DNA from: Gracilimonas halophila
Lineage (GTDB): Bacteria > Bacteroidota > Rhodothermia > Balneolales > Balneolaceae
DNA length: 64,000 bases
Direction: 5' to 3'
NCBI RefSeq assembly: GCF_042684365.1
Contig: NZ_JBHULI010000024.1
Span: forward strand, 806,001-870,000
Each line of letters opens with the position of its first letter. Positions within the stretch are counted from its first letter, which is position 1. This document shows positions 18,308 through 27,607 of the stretch, piece by piece. Made by a program: the position numbers and the translations under genes. The notes beneath the pieces are model-generated. The model had not been told where the DNA came from and searched no databases. It worked only from the letters and a program-made list of their open reading frames with translations.

Positions 18308-20230
18308 TTATTTGTAACTACGCTGTTTTAGCTCAACGAATTCAAATTCAAGATTTTCTTTGTGAAGGGTTTCTTCCAGTTTGCCATTAAGGCCTTTGTA
18401 TTCCCAGGCAGCAACGTATGAGAAGTCTTCATCATTACGCAATGCTTCCCCTTCTTCGGTTTGATATTCTTCCCGGAGGTGGCAACCCGCTGATTCTTCT
18501 CTGTCCAGTGCATCCTGAGCCATTAGCTCTGCCAGCTCAAAGAAGTCAGCTACACGGCCTGCAAACTCCAGGTATTTGTTATAATTATTTTTGTCACCGG
18601 GTACTTTTACATTCTGCCAGAATTCTTCTCGTAATTCACGAATTTCCTCGATGGCAGATTTCAATCCTTCAGCGTTTCGGGCAATACCGATCTTATCCCA
18701 AACGATCTTACCCAGCGTTCTGTGGAAATCAACGATCGTACGATCACCATCAATGCTCAGAAGTTTATCGATCTGTGCCTGTGCCGATTCTTCCGCTTCT
18801 TTGAAAGCATCATGATCGGTCCCATAACGCTTACCGGGCTCTTGCTTGGCCAGGTAATCACCAATGGTGTAAGGGAGCACAAAGTATCCATCTGAAAGTC
18901 CCTGCATCAGTGCACTGGCACCGAGGCGGTTTGCACCGTGATCAGAGAAATTAGCTTCTCCGGCGGCATATAATCCCGGAATGGTTGTCTGAAGGTTGTA
19001 ATCAACCCAAAGCCCGCCCATGGTATAGTGAACAGCAGGGTAAATTCTCATTGGCCGTTCGTAGGGATTCTCTCCGGCGATGTTCTCATACATCTCAAAG
19101 AGGTTTCCATATTTGGACTCGATGGTATCACGTCCATCCCGCTTGATGGCATCACGGAAATCAAGGTAAACGGCTAATCCGGTCTCCCCTACTCCCAATC
19201 CGTCGTCACAAACCATTTTGGCATTACGGGAGGCTACATCACGCGGTACCAGGTTTCCAAAACTTGGATAGCGTTCTTCCAAATAATAATAGCGTTCTTC
19301 CTCAGGAATATCATTTGGATGACGATCATCTCCTTTCTTACGCGGAACCCAAACCCGTCCGTCATTTCTCAGACTTTCGGACATCAAGGTCAGCTTAGAC
19401 TGATAATCCCCTGAAACCGGAATACAAGTTGGGTGAACTTGGACATAACATGGATTGGCAAAAGCTGCTCCTCGTTTGTGTGCTCTCCAAGCCGCCGTAA
19501 CATTTGAGTTTTTTGCGTTTGTGGAGAGATAAAAGACGTTTCCATATCCGCCGGTTGCCAGTACTACAGCATCGGCTTCATATCGGTTCAATTCACCGGA
19601 TACAAGATCTCGGGTGATAATACCTCTTGCTTGCCCATCTATCACAACCACATCCAGCATCTCATGGCGCGGGTGGTATTTGATATTTCCATTGTGAACC
19701 TGACGCATCATAGCTTGGTAAGCTCCGAGCAATAACTGCTGTCCGGTTTGTCCACGGGCATAAAAAGTTCGTGATACCTGCGCACCTCCAAAAGAACGGT
19801 TCGCCAGGTTACCGCCATACTCACGTGCAAAAGGAACACCCTGAGCTACGGCCTGATCAATAATTTCATTGGATACCTGAGCAAGACGGTACACGTTGGA
19901 TTCTCTTGATCGGTAGTCACCGCCTTTGATGGTATCATAGAAAAGCCGCCAGATGCTGTCCCCATCATTCGGGTAATTCTTGGCAGCGTTGATCCCACCC
20001 TGTGCAGCAATACTGTGTGCACGGCGTGCTGAATCCTGAATACAGAAGCTTCTCACATTGTATCCAAGCTCAGCAAAACTGGCAGCGGCAGCACCACCGG
20101 CCAATCCGGTTCCCACTACAATGATCTCGAATTTTCGCTTGTTGTTGGGAGCCACCAGCTTGATGTCTTTGATGTGCTTATCCCATTTCTGCTCTAACGG
20201 TCCGCCTGGTACTTTTGAATCTAATTTCAT
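18308..20230 (-). CDS. sdhA: Succinate dehydrogenase/fumarate reductase flavoprotein subunit
   Basis: The catalytic subunit of complex II, 640 residues, oxidising succinate to fumarate. The FAD Rossmann motif is VVGTGLAGGAAAASF (about 39-53). The flavin-linking His is in AHSIAAQGGINAAK (about 70). Active-site segments include HPTCIP and GGYGNVFYLSTNA, and HYTMGGLWVDY (about 400) precedes GLYAAGEANFSDHGANRLGA. The length and the tail match the Bacteroidota-type (type B) enzyme. It sits between sdhC and sdhB, all on the minus strand. Confidence 0.96.
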   Translation of the reverse strand: MKLDSKVPGGPLEQKWDKHIKDIKLVAPNNKRKFEIIVVGTGLAGGAAAASFAELGYNVRSFCIQDSARRAHSIAAQGGINAAKNYPNDGDSIWRLFYDTIKGGDYRSRESNVYRLAQVSNEIIDQAVAQGVPFAREYGGNLANRSFGGAQVSRTFYARGQTGQQLLLGAYQAMMRQVHNGNIKYHPRHEMLDVVVIDGQARGIITRDLVSGELNRYEADAVVLATGGYGNVFYLSTNAKNSNVTAAWRAHKRGAAFANPCYVQVHPTCIPVSGDYQSKLTLMSESLRNDGRVWVPRKKGDDRHPNDIPEEERYYYLEERYPSFGNLVPRDVASRNAKMVCDDGLGVGETGLAVYLDFRDAIKRDGRDTIESKYGNLFEMYENIAGENPYERPMRIYPAVHYTMGGLWVDYNLQTTIPGLYAAGEANFSDHGANRLGASALMQGLSDGYFVLPYTIGDYLAKQEPGKRYGTDHDAFKEAEESAQAQIDKLLSIDGDRTIVDFHRTLGKIVWDKIGIARNAEGLKSAIEEIRELREEFWQNVKVPGDKNNYNKYLEFAGRVADFFELAELMAQDALDREESAGCHLREEYQTEEGEALRNDEDFSYVAAWEYKGLNGKLEETLHKENLEFEFVELKQRSYK

Positions 20231-20264
20231 AATCCTAAATCTGTAGTCTTAAATCTTTAATCTC

Positions 20265-20963
20265 TTAGTATGCGATAAGTGAGCCTTGTCCGCCGGTTAA
20301 GAAAATGTACAGCGGGATGAAAATGAAGCCGAGCATAAGCACGATGGCAAAAATATATGCTCCGATCTGAACTTTCTTGGATGTTTCTCCATGCTTCATT
20401 CCCAATGATGTAAATGCGCTCCAGGCTCCATGGGCTAAGTGTAAAATAGCCAGTGATAGCACCGCGATATAACCAAAGGCAACCAATGGATTTGTAAATT
20501 CAGCTATCACCAAAGCCCTGAGGTCTCTCATTTCGGTCCCATCCACCATAGTCATATCAGTAGGACCAAATTTGAAGTGCCAGATATGCAGCACTAAAAA
20601 CACGAGGATCACAAGTCCGGAAATGATCATACTTCGTGAAGCAAGTGATTGATGGCTTGGACCTCCCTTTGTCCTGTAAGTGTCATATCCTTCAGGCCGG
20701 GCTTTCTTTCTCTGCCTCCAGATCGAGATCCCTAAAATAGCGTGATATAAAAAGAAGAACGCTAACCCTGCTTCGATCACATAAAGCAATGGACCAAGGC
20801 TCTCCAGTGTATGTGTGTAAATATTAAAGGCATCGCTTTCTGCAAAAATGGTGAGATTACCGGCAAGGTGACCGATCAAAAAAAGCATGAGGCCAATTCC
20901 TGTAATACCGGTCATGATCTTTCGGCCGACCTGTGAATTCAGGGCTTTTATAAATGAAGGCAT
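20265..20963 (-). CDS. sdhC: Succinate dehydrogenase cytochrome b subunit (type B, single membrane subunit)
   Basis: The 232-residue membrane anchor has five hydrophobic helices (about 16-38, 58-78, 105-125, 155-180, 200-222). The conserved His residues in LIGHLAGNL, LYHAILGI, VLHIWHFKF and HLAHGAWSAF would ligate two b hemes. A single cytochrome b polypeptide with SdhA and SdhB is the type B complex II, usually working with menaquinone, which agrees with the menG gene in this window. It is the first gene of the operon. The gap to sdhA (34 bases) contains a repeated TAAATCT-like word. Confidence 0.93.
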   Translation of the reverse strand: MPSFIKALNSQVGRKIMTGITGIGLMLFLIGHLAGNLTIFAESDAFNIYTHTLESLGPLLYVIEAGLAFFFLYHAILGISIWRQRKKARPEGYDTYRTKGGPSHQSLASRSMIISGLVILVFLVLHIWHFKFGPTDMTMVDGTEMRDLRALVIAEFTNPLVAFGYIAVLSLAILHLAHGAWSAFTSLGMKHGETSKKVQIGAYIFAIVLMLGFIFIPLYIFLTGGQGSLIAY

Positions 20964-21346
20964 GTTTTACGTCTTAGATAATTTCAAATTTTGATAAATA
21001 AAACAGTAAATAACTTTCTTTGGTTTCAATTATTTCTGAAAACTTAGCAGAAAGCTTAACTGCGCAGAGAAAATCGCTTTTTCCTCTCTGAATAACAAGG
21101 CAGAATGGGTCTAAATATGATCGTAGATTTTGTGATTGACGTATTTTGGAGATTATTTTGATTAAGTAAATTTTAAAAAACCGTAGGGACACAAAATCTT
21201 GTGTCCCTACTACAATATGTTTTAAAATTATCACTGACCTACCAACGCTACCTTTACCCTCGCTCCACACGCTCTGCGTTGAAGCGGAATTGGGAATGAC
21301 TTTAGGGAGGTTGTCTGTTACCTTTGGGTACATCTAACCCAGACTA
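20964..21346. other. 383-base gene-free region upstream of the sdh operon
   Basis: The region holds the presumed sdhC promoter (AT-rich, 20970-21020) and the 28-base palindrome at 21183-21210. It also holds a stretch (21240-21335) whose translation on the minus strand is low-quality and looks like repeat-derived intergenic DNA. A 119-codon minus frame covering it is not considered a gene. Confidence 0.55.
21183..21210. repeat. Perfect palindrome, 12-bp arms
   Basis: GTAGGGACACAA-AATC-TTGTGTCCCTAC is perfectly self-complementary. It is isolated from the neighbouring genes (over 130 bases from each) and has no T-run. It looks like an interspersed extragenic palindrome rather than a terminator. 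Confidence 0.75.
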
Positions 21347-21955
21347 TTGAAAACTATTACCAAAACATACGAATCTTCTTTTAGGGAACGAGGCTCTAAA
21401 TTTATGGGGTATTTGTTTCCGGCTGAATCAGAAGAGGAATTTCAGGAGCAACTTGATACACTAAAATCCAAATTCCCTGATGCAACGCATCATTGCTGGG
21501 CGTGGCGATTAAATCCGGGGCAACCCAAGGAATTTAGTTCCGATGACGGTGAACCTTCGGGCTCAGCAGGTCTTCCCATCCTGAATCAACTCAAGTCGTT
21601 TGAAGTGGTCAATGTCGGAATTGTAGTGGTCAGATATTATGGCGGTACAAAACTTGGAAAATCCGGATTAATTGAGGCTTATGGTTCAGCCGCTAAACAC
21701 TGTTTGGAATCCGCCAGACTTATTTCTATTCAGCCTGTGCAATTATTTGAAATTCGATATCCCTATCCCGAGGAAAATACCATCAACAAACTCAAAAATG
21801 ATTATGAGCTATCGGTTCAAGATTCTCAGTATCTGGAGAATATTAAGTTGAAAGTAGCATGTCCCAAAAAAAACAACCGTCTCTTTGAAAAGGAAATATC
21901 CGGATTGGAGCATTTAGAGATTACTTTTAAAAAACTGGGAGAATCATTTATTTAG
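21347..21955 (+). CDS. YigZ/IMPACT family protein
   Basis: A 202-residue protein with the IMPACT/UPF0029 fold: SSFRERGSKFMGYLFP near the N-terminus, ATHHCWAWRL (about 46-55), and the family signature SSDDGEPSGSAGLPIL (about 64-79). VVVRYYGGTKLGKSGLIEAYG (about 98-118) and a YigZ-type C-terminal domain follow. Family members are linked to translation control, but the bacterial role is unsettled. The start is TTG at 21347: an in-frame stop lies 12 bases upstream and the next ATG falls inside the conserved domain. Confidence 0.88.
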   Translation: MKTITKTYESSFRERGSKFMGYLFPAESEEEFQEQLDTLKSKFPDATHHCWAWRLNPGQPKEFSSDDGEPSGSAGLPILNQLKSFEVVNVGIVVVRYYGGTKLGKSGLIEAYGSAAKHCLESARLISIQPVQLFEIRYPYPEENTINKLKNDYELSVQDSQYLENIKLKVACPKKNNRLFEKEISGLEHLEITFKKLGESFI

Positions 21956-22018
21956 TGCATGCAATAGTTGAAAATGCACCTTACCCATCAAACCCCTATT
22001 TTCAGAAAAAAGAATATT

Positions 22019-22570
22019 ATGAAGATCTATACCAAAAAAGGCGATAGCGGCGAAACCTCACTTTTTGGCGGACAGCGTGTCTCCAAAAGTTCAAAACGTA
22101 TCGATTCTTACGGAACCGTGGATGAACTCAATTCTATCTTGGGGATGGCAGTCTCATATGGTGTTTCCGAAAAAGGAGCTGGATTTCTTGAGACGATCCA
22201 GCAACAATTATTTGTACTTGGAGCCGATCTTGCTACCCCGGCCTCAAAAGATATTCGGATAGAGCGAATTGGTCACAGCGAAGTGGAGTTCCTTGAGAAA
22301 GCCATCGATGAGATGGAAGAAGAACTTGAACCTCTCAAAAACTTCATCTTGCCCGGCGGAGCTCATGCCGGGGCCACCCTACACTTTGCGAGAACCGTTT
22401 GCAGAAGAGCCGAACGTATCACTGTTGAATGTCGGCATAAAGAGGAAATTTCCGAAGTGGCCATCATGTACATTAACCGCCTTTCTGACTTCTTGTTCGT
22501 CCTCGCACGATATGAAAATAAACAGGCCGGCACCAGAGAAACCGGCTGGATCCCTGAACGATCGAAATAA
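22019..22570 (+). CDS. Cob(I)alamin adenosyltransferase, PduO type
   Basis: This enzyme transfers the adenosyl group of ATP to cob(I)alamin, giving adenosylcobalamin. I start it at ATG 22019 (183 residues, MKIYTKKGDSGETSLFGG) rather than TTG 21968, because the family begins with exactly this ATP-binding segment. SKRIDSYGTVDELNSILG and the C-terminal RTVCRRAERITV with INRLSDFLFVLARYEN carry the ATP and cobalamin contacts of PduO-type enzymes. Adenosylcobalamin-dependent enzymes are not in this window. It lies 36 bases before the phosphohexomutase gene. Confidence 0.92.
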   Translation: MKIYTKKGDSGETSLFGGQRVSKSSKRIDSYGTVDELNSILGMAVSYGVSEKGAGFLETIQQQLFVLGADLATPASKDIRIERIGHSEVEFLEKAIDEMEEELEPLKNFILPGGAHAGATLHFARTVCRRAERITVECRHKEEISEVAIMYINRLSDFLFVLARYENKQAGTRETGWIPERSK

Positions 22571-22606
22571 TTTAACCAGACAAATTTCAAACAACAGACT
22601 ATTCAC

Positions 22607-23956
22607 ATGGCATTAATGATCTCCGTCTCCGGTATCCGGGGCATTTTCGGTACCGATCTCACCCCTCAAAATCTCGCTAAATTCACTGCCGCTTATGGCA
22701 CTTGGCTCAACGGAGGGACTGTAGTAGTGGGCCGGGATTCCCGGGTGACCGGTAAGATCTGTGAAGATATTGTTGCCGCAACACTTGCGAGTGTTGGGTG
22801 TGATGTCATCAAAGTTGGAATTGTACCGACGCCAACCGTAGCTATGGGTGTACTGAAGCACAAAGCTGCCGGTGGAATTATCATCTCTGCAAGCCACAAT
22901 CCGGCTGAATGGAATGCACTGAAATTATTGAATGAGAAAAGTGAATTCCTGGACGCTGATCAGGGAAGTAAGGTGATCGAAATTGCAGAATCCGGAGATC
23001 TCGGCTACCAGTCATATGATAAAATTGGAGAAATTCGAGAGGATCATGACTTATTGGATGATCACATAGATGAAGTACTGGATCTGCCGTACATCAATGC
23101 CGATGAAATTGCAGCTAAGAATTTCTCCGTAGCTGTTGATGCCGTAAACGGTGCAGGCTCGGAAGCCATCCCTCGTTTACTTGATAAGCTTGGAGTAAAA
23201 ACAGTGCACAAAATTCATTGCACACCAAATGGACTTTTTCCACACAATCCCGAACCACTACCTGAACATCTTACCGATATCTGTGAATTAGTAAAAGAGA
23301 AAAAAGTAGATCTGGGCGTGGTAACAGATCCTGATGGCGACCGCCTGGCTTTAGTTGATGATACCGGCAAGTTGTTTGGAGAAGAATACACACAGGCTGC
23401 TGCTTTTGACTTCATCCTCTCTAAGAATCCCGGAGCTTGTGCCACTAACCTCTCCTCTTCACGCGTTTGTGACGACGTGGCTCGTAAATACGATCAAACC
23501 TGCTACCGCTCAGCTGTGGGCGAGATCAACGTGGTTAAGGTGATGCAAGAACAAAATGCAGTGATTGGTGGTGAAGGAAACGGTGGGGTGATCTGTCCGG
23601 ACCTTCATTATGGTCGTGATGCCTTGGCAGGAATTGCCATAATGCTTCAGCTTCTCGCCGAAAAAGGAATGAGCGCATCGGAATATCGTTCAACACTTCC
23701 TGATTACTACATGAGCAAGAATAAGATTCAGCTTGATGAATTGTGTAAAGATGCAGATGAAGTTCTTGAGATGGTAAAAGGTCATTTTTCCAGCCTTGAA
23801 CCTAATACTGTAGACGGTGTTAAGATCGATTTTGCTGAAGGCTGGGTTCACCTCCGAAAATCGAATACCGAGCCCATCATTCGTATTTACTCAGAAGGCC
23901 CTTCACCGGAAGCTGCAAAAGCTTTTGCAGGAAAGATCTTTGATCTATTGAAATGA
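22607..23956 (+). CDS. glmM: Phosphoglucosamine mutase / phosphomannomutase family
   Basis: An alpha-D-phosphohexomutase of 449 residues. The phosphoserine loop is IISASHNPAEWNALK with Ser96, the metal loop DPDGDRLAL (about 244-252), the sugar-specificity loop GEGNGGVI (about 323-330), and the phosphate-binding loop RKSNTEPIIRIY near 425. Conversion of glucosamine-6-P to glucosamine-1-P for cell wall synthesis is the likely role. The family includes phosphomannomutases, so the symbol is tentative. Confidence 0.85.
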   Translation: MALMISVSGIRGIFGTDLTPQNLAKFTAAYGTWLNGGTVVVGRDSRVTGKICEDIVAATLASVGCDVIKVGIVPTPTVAMGVLKHKAAGGIIISASHNPAEWNALKLLNEKSEFLDADQGSKVIEIAESGDLGYQSYDKIGEIREDHDLLDDHIDEVLDLPYINADEIAAKNFSVAVDAVNGAGSEAIPRLLDKLGVKTVHKIHCTPNGLFPHNPEPLPEHLTDICELVKEKKVDLGVVTDPDGDRLALVDDTGKLFGEEYTQAAAFDFILSKNPGACATNLSSSRVCDDVARKYDQTCYRSAVGEINVVKVMQEQNAVIGGEGNGGVICPDLHYGRDALAGIAIMLQLLAEKGMSASEYRSTLPDYYMSKNKIQLDELCKDADEVLEMVKGHFSSLEPNTVDGVKIDFAEGWVHLRKSNTEPIIRIYSEGPSPEAAKAFAGKIFDLLK

Positions 23957-24031
23957 TCTTTGCTCAATCAGTGAGAACGGAAAAAGTGCAGGAAGCGTTA
24001 GTACCAACCACCGAAACATTATAATTTATCT

Positions 24032-24487
24032 ATGGATATGCTGACCTGGAAAGACCTTAAGAACTTTGCAAAGAATGGAAACCCCAAACCTCCGCAAAGA
24101 GTTGAAAAATCAGATGAAGAGTGGAAGAAAAAACTTTCTGATGAAGAATATGCCATAACCCGTTTAAAGGGCACAGAACGTCCTGGATCCAGTGATATGT
24201 GTCATCGTTTTGAACCCGGATTATACGCCTGCGTTTGCTGTGGAACTGAATTATTTGATGGGAATGAAAAATTTGAAAGCGGTTCAGGCTGGCCTTCTTT
24301 TACACAACCGGTTAAAGAGAATGCTGTTAAATATGAGATGGATACTTCTCACGGGATGATCCGTATCGAAGCATTATGCAATGTTTGTGATGCGCATCTG
24401 GGTCACGTTTTTCCTGACGGCCCGGAACCGAGCGGACTTCGATACTGTATGAACGCCGTCAGTTTACAAAAGACCGAAGATGCGTAA
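24032..24487 (+). CDS. msrB: Peptide methionine-R-sulfoxide reductase
   Basis: This enzyme reduces the R epimer of methionine sulfoxide in proteins. The 151-residue protein has the two zinc Cys pairs (YACVCCGTELF and LCNVCDAHLGHVF), the substrate segment FESGSGWPSFTQPV, and the catalytic Cys in LRYCMNAVSL (about 141). There is no signal peptide, so it acts in the cytoplasm. About 35 N-terminal residues precede the typical EEYAITRLKGTERPGS core. Confidence 0.95.
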   Translation: MDMLTWKDLKNFAKNGNPKPPQRVEKSDEEWKKKLSDEEYAITRLKGTERPGSSDMCHRFEPGLYACVCCGTELFDGNEKFESGSGWPSFTQPVKENAVKYEMDTSHGMIRIEALCNVCDAHLGHVFPDGPEPSGLRYCMNAVSLQKTEDA

Positions 24488-24563
24488 CAATTAGCACCTT
24501 CAATTTCTTATCCCACCTATACTTTCGTATTTTCTCGCTCAATTTTCATCTTGAAGATCTCAC

Positions 24564-25445
24564 ATGATTATATCAATGACCGGTTTCGGTCGCGGTGAAG
24601 CTACAGAAAATGGCATAACTGCTACCGTAGAAATCAAATCCCTGAACAGTCGCTATCTCGATGTAAGCACCCGGCTACCGCAGCGACTTCAGGATAAAGA
24701 GCTGGAAGTAAAGGAATTGGTTCAAAAAACCGTTAACCGCGGAAAACTTAACATCACCGTATATGTTTCTGAGGTAGATTCCGCCGGTCCTTCCATTTCT
24801 GTTGATAAGGCCAAAGTTAAAGGCTATACAAGGATCCTTGAAGAATTACGTACAACTGCAGGCATTAAAGATCCGATCTCGATAAGAGATCTTACCCAAT
24901 TCAATGATGTCTTCATCAATAAAGAAGAAGACGAAGAGATCATAGAGCAAAAGTGGGAAGTTGCATTAAAAGCGCTTGAGGATGCCATTTCTTCCCTACT
25001 GAAAATGCGTACCCAAGAAGGGAATCAGCTTAAGAATGACTTAGTTGATCGTATCAGGTTTATTGAATCAAACCTTGAGATCATCACTGAACAAACTAAC
25101 GGCCGTGCTGAAGAAGCCCGTGATAAGTTACTGGAAAGAATCCAGAACTTGATCGATGAGGATAAGATCGATCCCGAGCGACTGGAAATGGAAGTGGCTG
25201 TATTAGTGGATAAAATGGATGTCACCGAAGAAATAGTTCGGTTGAAATCACACCTGAAATTCTTTATCGAAGCGGTGGAACAACCCGAACCGGCCGGCAG
25301 AAGACTGAATTTCCTTACGCAAGAGATCAACCGCGAATTGAACACCATCGGCTCCAAAGCCAATAATTCTGAGATTGCCCAGTACGTGGTCAAATGTAAA
25401 GAAGCCTTGGAGCAGATCCGTGAACAAGTACAAAACGTCGAGTAA
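24564..25445 (+). CDS. yicC: YicC family protein (putative endoribonuclease)
   Basis: A 293-residue protein beginning MIISMTGFGRGEATENGITA, with the diagnostic SLNSRYLDVSTRLP (about 27-40). The C-terminal block RRLNFLTQEINRELNTIGSK is the most conserved part of the family. E. coli YicC is reported as an endoribonuclease. It is located directly before gmk-rpoZ-coaBC, the conserved order in many bacteria. Confidence 0.93.
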   Translation: MIISMTGFGRGEATENGITATVEIKSLNSRYLDVSTRLPQRLQDKELEVKELVQKTVNRGKLNITVYVSEVDSAGPSISVDKAKVKGYTRILEELRTTAGIKDPISIRDLTQFNDVFINKEEDEEIIEQKWEVALKALEDAISSLLKMRTQEGNQLKNDLVDRIRFIESNLEIITEQTNGRAEEARDKLLERIQNLIDEDKIDPERLEMEVAVLVDKMDVTEEIVRLKSHLKFFIEAVEQPEPAGRRLNFLTQEINRELNTIGSKANNSEIAQYVVKCKEALEQIREQVQNVE

Positions 25446-25526
25446 TTAAACTCAAAATGAAAAAGAAGAAATTAAAGATTGGTTACTCAAATTTTTCATT
25501 TTTAATCTTGAATTTTTAATTCCAGA

Positions 25527-26102
25527 ATGGGAAAAAAAGGCAAAGTAATTATCTTAGTGGCACCCAGCGGAGGCGGAAAAACAACCTTGGCGCGCAGGCT
25601 TTTTAAGGATTTTGAGAATTTAAAGTTCTCCGTTTCAGCTACTACCCGTCCGCCAAGGGAAGGTGAAAAAGACGGAAAGCACTACCACTTCCTCGCTAAA
25701 GCTGATTTTGACGAGAAAATTGAACAGAAAGCATTTCTCGAATGGGAAGAATTCTATGGTGGAATGAAATACGGCACACTCCGTTCTGAAGTTGATAAAA
25801 AACTAAATTCAGGGTATTTTGTTCTGCTTGATATCGAAGTGAAAGGTGCCGTTAACATAAAACAGATTTATGGAGATGAATGCCTTAGCTTATTTATCCA
25901 GCCACCTTCTATCGAGATGTTGAAGCAGCGCTTAATCGCTCGCGGAACGGAAGACGAACAAACACTTTCACTGCGACTTGAACGTGCTAAAGAAGAACTT
26001 ACTTACGCTGATCAATTTGATCAGGTTATTATAAATGATGATCTGGAAACGGCATATGCAGAAGTTAAAGATGCCGTATCCGAATTCATGAATCAAAACT
26101 GA
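25527..26102 (+). CDS. gmk: Guanylate kinase
   Basis: This enzyme phosphorylates GMP to GDP with ATP. The 191-residue length is standard. The P-loop is APSGGGKTT (about 12-20). The GMP-binding segment is SVSATTRPPREGEKDGKHYHF (about 36-56), with FLEWEEFYGGMKYGT following and the lid RLIARGTEDEQTLSLRL near 131-147. The 80-base gap upstream contains repetitive AT-rich words (see findings). The rpoZ gene follows after 8 bases. Confidence 0.96.
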   Translation: MGKKGKVIILVAPSGGGKTTLARRLFKDFENLKFSVSATTRPPREGEKDGKHYHFLAKADFDEKIEQKAFLEWEEFYGGMKYGTLRSEVDKKLNSGYFVLLDIEVKGAVNIKQIYGDECLSLFIQPPSIEMLKQRLIARGTEDEQTLSLRLERAKEELTYADQFDQVIINDDLETAYAEVKDAVSEFMNQN

Positions 26103-26110
26103 GACCATCC

Positions 26111-26404
26111 ATGGCAGTCCAAACATTAGACATTGAGAAACTTAAATTCAAAACTGGTAACAAGTACGAATTGCTTGTGATCCTTGCCAAGCGTGCACGA
26201 CAAATTGCCGCACAGGAGAAATTAGAACTGGATGAAAAACTGCAGTACTTCGAAGGATTTGAAGAAGAAGATGAGTTTTCATTCAACGAAGAGCAGGAAA
26301 ATATCTCCAAAGCCTTTGAAAAACTTCCACATGCTACCCAACGTTCTATCGTAGAAATGCAGGAAGACCAGATCTATTACCGTCATCCTGACAAAGAAGA
26401 TTAA
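26111..26404 (+). CDS. rpoZ: RNA polymerase omega subunit
   Basis: The 97-residue protein begins MAVQTLDIEKLKFKTGNKYE, followed by LVILAKRARQIAAQEKLEL. This is the conserved omega region that clamps the beta-prime C-terminus. The Glu-rich C-terminal tail is typical of the Bacteroidota-like form. Its place between gmk and coaBC (8 and 2 base gaps) supports the call. Confidence 0.9.
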   Translation: MAVQTLDIEKLKFKTGNKYELLVILAKRARQIAAQEKLELDEKLQYFEGFEEEDEFSFNEEQENISKAFEKLPHATQRSIVEMQEDQIYYRHPDKED

Positions 26405-26406
26405 TT

Positions 26407-27594
26407 ATGCTCTCCGGTAAACGCATTATTTTAGGTGTTACCGGGGGTATTGCGGCTTATAAAGCTGCTTTCTTACTAAGAGAATTTCAAAAAGCGGGAG
26501 CTGAAGTTCGCGTCACCATGACGCCCTCAGCCACCCGCTTTGTTGGTTTAGAGACTTTTGCTTCCCTTTCCGGGCACGAAGTCGCTGTAGAAATCTTTCC
26601 TGATGATCCTGGCTCTAGTGACTGGACCCGCCATATCAACTGGGGCGAGTGGGCTGACCTCTTTGTAATCGCCCCCTGTACTGCAAATACGCTTGCCAAG
26701 ATCACGAACGGGATATCTGATAATATGCTCACCAGCACCGTTCTTGCTGCCCGCTGCCCGGTATTACTCTGCCCCACTATGGATGGTGAGATGTATGAGT
26801 CTCCCGGGGTATCCAAAAATATCAAGACAGCACAAGAGTTTGGCTATCACGTTCTTGAGCCCGAAGCCGGCTACCTTGCCAGCGGACTTGTAGGAAAAGG
26901 GCGGCTTCCCGAGACCGAGGATATCATAGAGAAAGCCTCTGAGATTATTGGGTCTATAAAGGGGCCCCTGGAGGGAAAGAAAGTAATAGTCACTGCAGGA
27001 CCAACACGCGAACATATCGACCCGGTTCGGTTTATATCCAATCCCAGTTCCGGGAAAATGGGCGTGGCCATGGCCAAAGCTGCCCAAAGTCTGGGTGCAG
27101 ACGTTACGCTCATTCACGGACCTATTTCTGTTTCAAAACCGGAAGGAATTCACTCCATTAACATTACCACTACGGCTGACCTTTTTGAAGCGGTCAAAGA
27201 ATATAGAGATGCTGATGTAATCATTATGGCGGCTGCGGTATCCGATTTCACCCCAACTGAAATTCACCAACAAAAAGTAAAAAAGGCAGAAGGTGAGAAT
27301 TCCATTGGGCTGAAAAGAACCCAGGATATATTGGCATGGCTCGGAGAACATAAAAAAGAGGGACAAGTGCTGATCGGCTTTGCCATGGAAACAGAGAATC
27401 TTATCGAGAACGCCACCTCCAAGCTCAAAAAGAAGAATGCTGACTGGATCATCGCAAACTCACTGAACGATAAAGATGCCGGCTTTGAAGCAGATACAAA
27501 CACAGTTCACCTGTTAGGAATAGATTCTGATCAAGAATTTCAGGGTCCGAAGAAAGACATTGCCATCGAGATCCTGAATACGATCTTTAGATAG
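26407..27594 (+). CDS. coaBC: Bifunctional phosphopantothenoylcysteine decarboxylase / phosphopantothenate-cysteine ligase
   Basis: This protein carries out two consecutive coenzyme A steps. The N-terminal flavoprotein CoaC domain (about 1-180) has LGVTGGIAAYKA, IAPCTANTLAKI and CPTMDGEMYE. The C-terminal CoaB domain (about 185-395) starts at VIVTAGPTREHIDPVRFISN and contains ADVIIMAAAVSDFTP and GFAMETEN. The 395-residue length is normal. It is the last gene of the yicC-gmk-rpoZ-coaBC unit. An imperfect hairpin lies between it and the convergent GNAT-like gene. Confidence 0.95.
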   Translation: MLSGKRIILGVTGGIAAYKAAFLLREFQKAGAEVRVTMTPSATRFVGLETFASLSGHEVAVEIFPDDPGSSDWTRHINWGEWADLFVIAPCTANTLAKITNGISDNMLTSTVLAARCPVLLCPTMDGEMYESPGVSKNIKTAQEFGYHVLEPEAGYLASGLVGKGRLPETEDIIEKASEIIGSIKGPLEGKKVIVTAGPTREHIDPVRFISNPSSGKMGVAMAKAAQSLGADVTLIHGPISVSKPEGIHSINITTTADLFEAVKEYRDADVIIMAAAVSDFTPTEIHQQKVKKAEGENSIGLKRTQDILAWLGEHKKEGQVLIGFAMETENLIENATSKLKKKNADWIIANSLNDKDAGFEADTNTVHLLGIDSDQEFQGPKKDIAIEILNTIFR

Positions 27595-27607
27595 GTTTTT
27601 TTGAAAG

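Noticed and set aside
20974..21333. 119-codon minus-strand open frame upstream of sdhC
   Set aside because: It runs through the 28-base palindrome and low-complexity intergenic DNA, its translation has no recognisable fold, and it occupies the promoter side of the sdh operon.
24484..24512. CGTAACAATTAGC... near the msrB stop as a further ECF box
   Set aside because: The first box is partial and no ACTCTT follows at the required distance; it also covers a stop codon.
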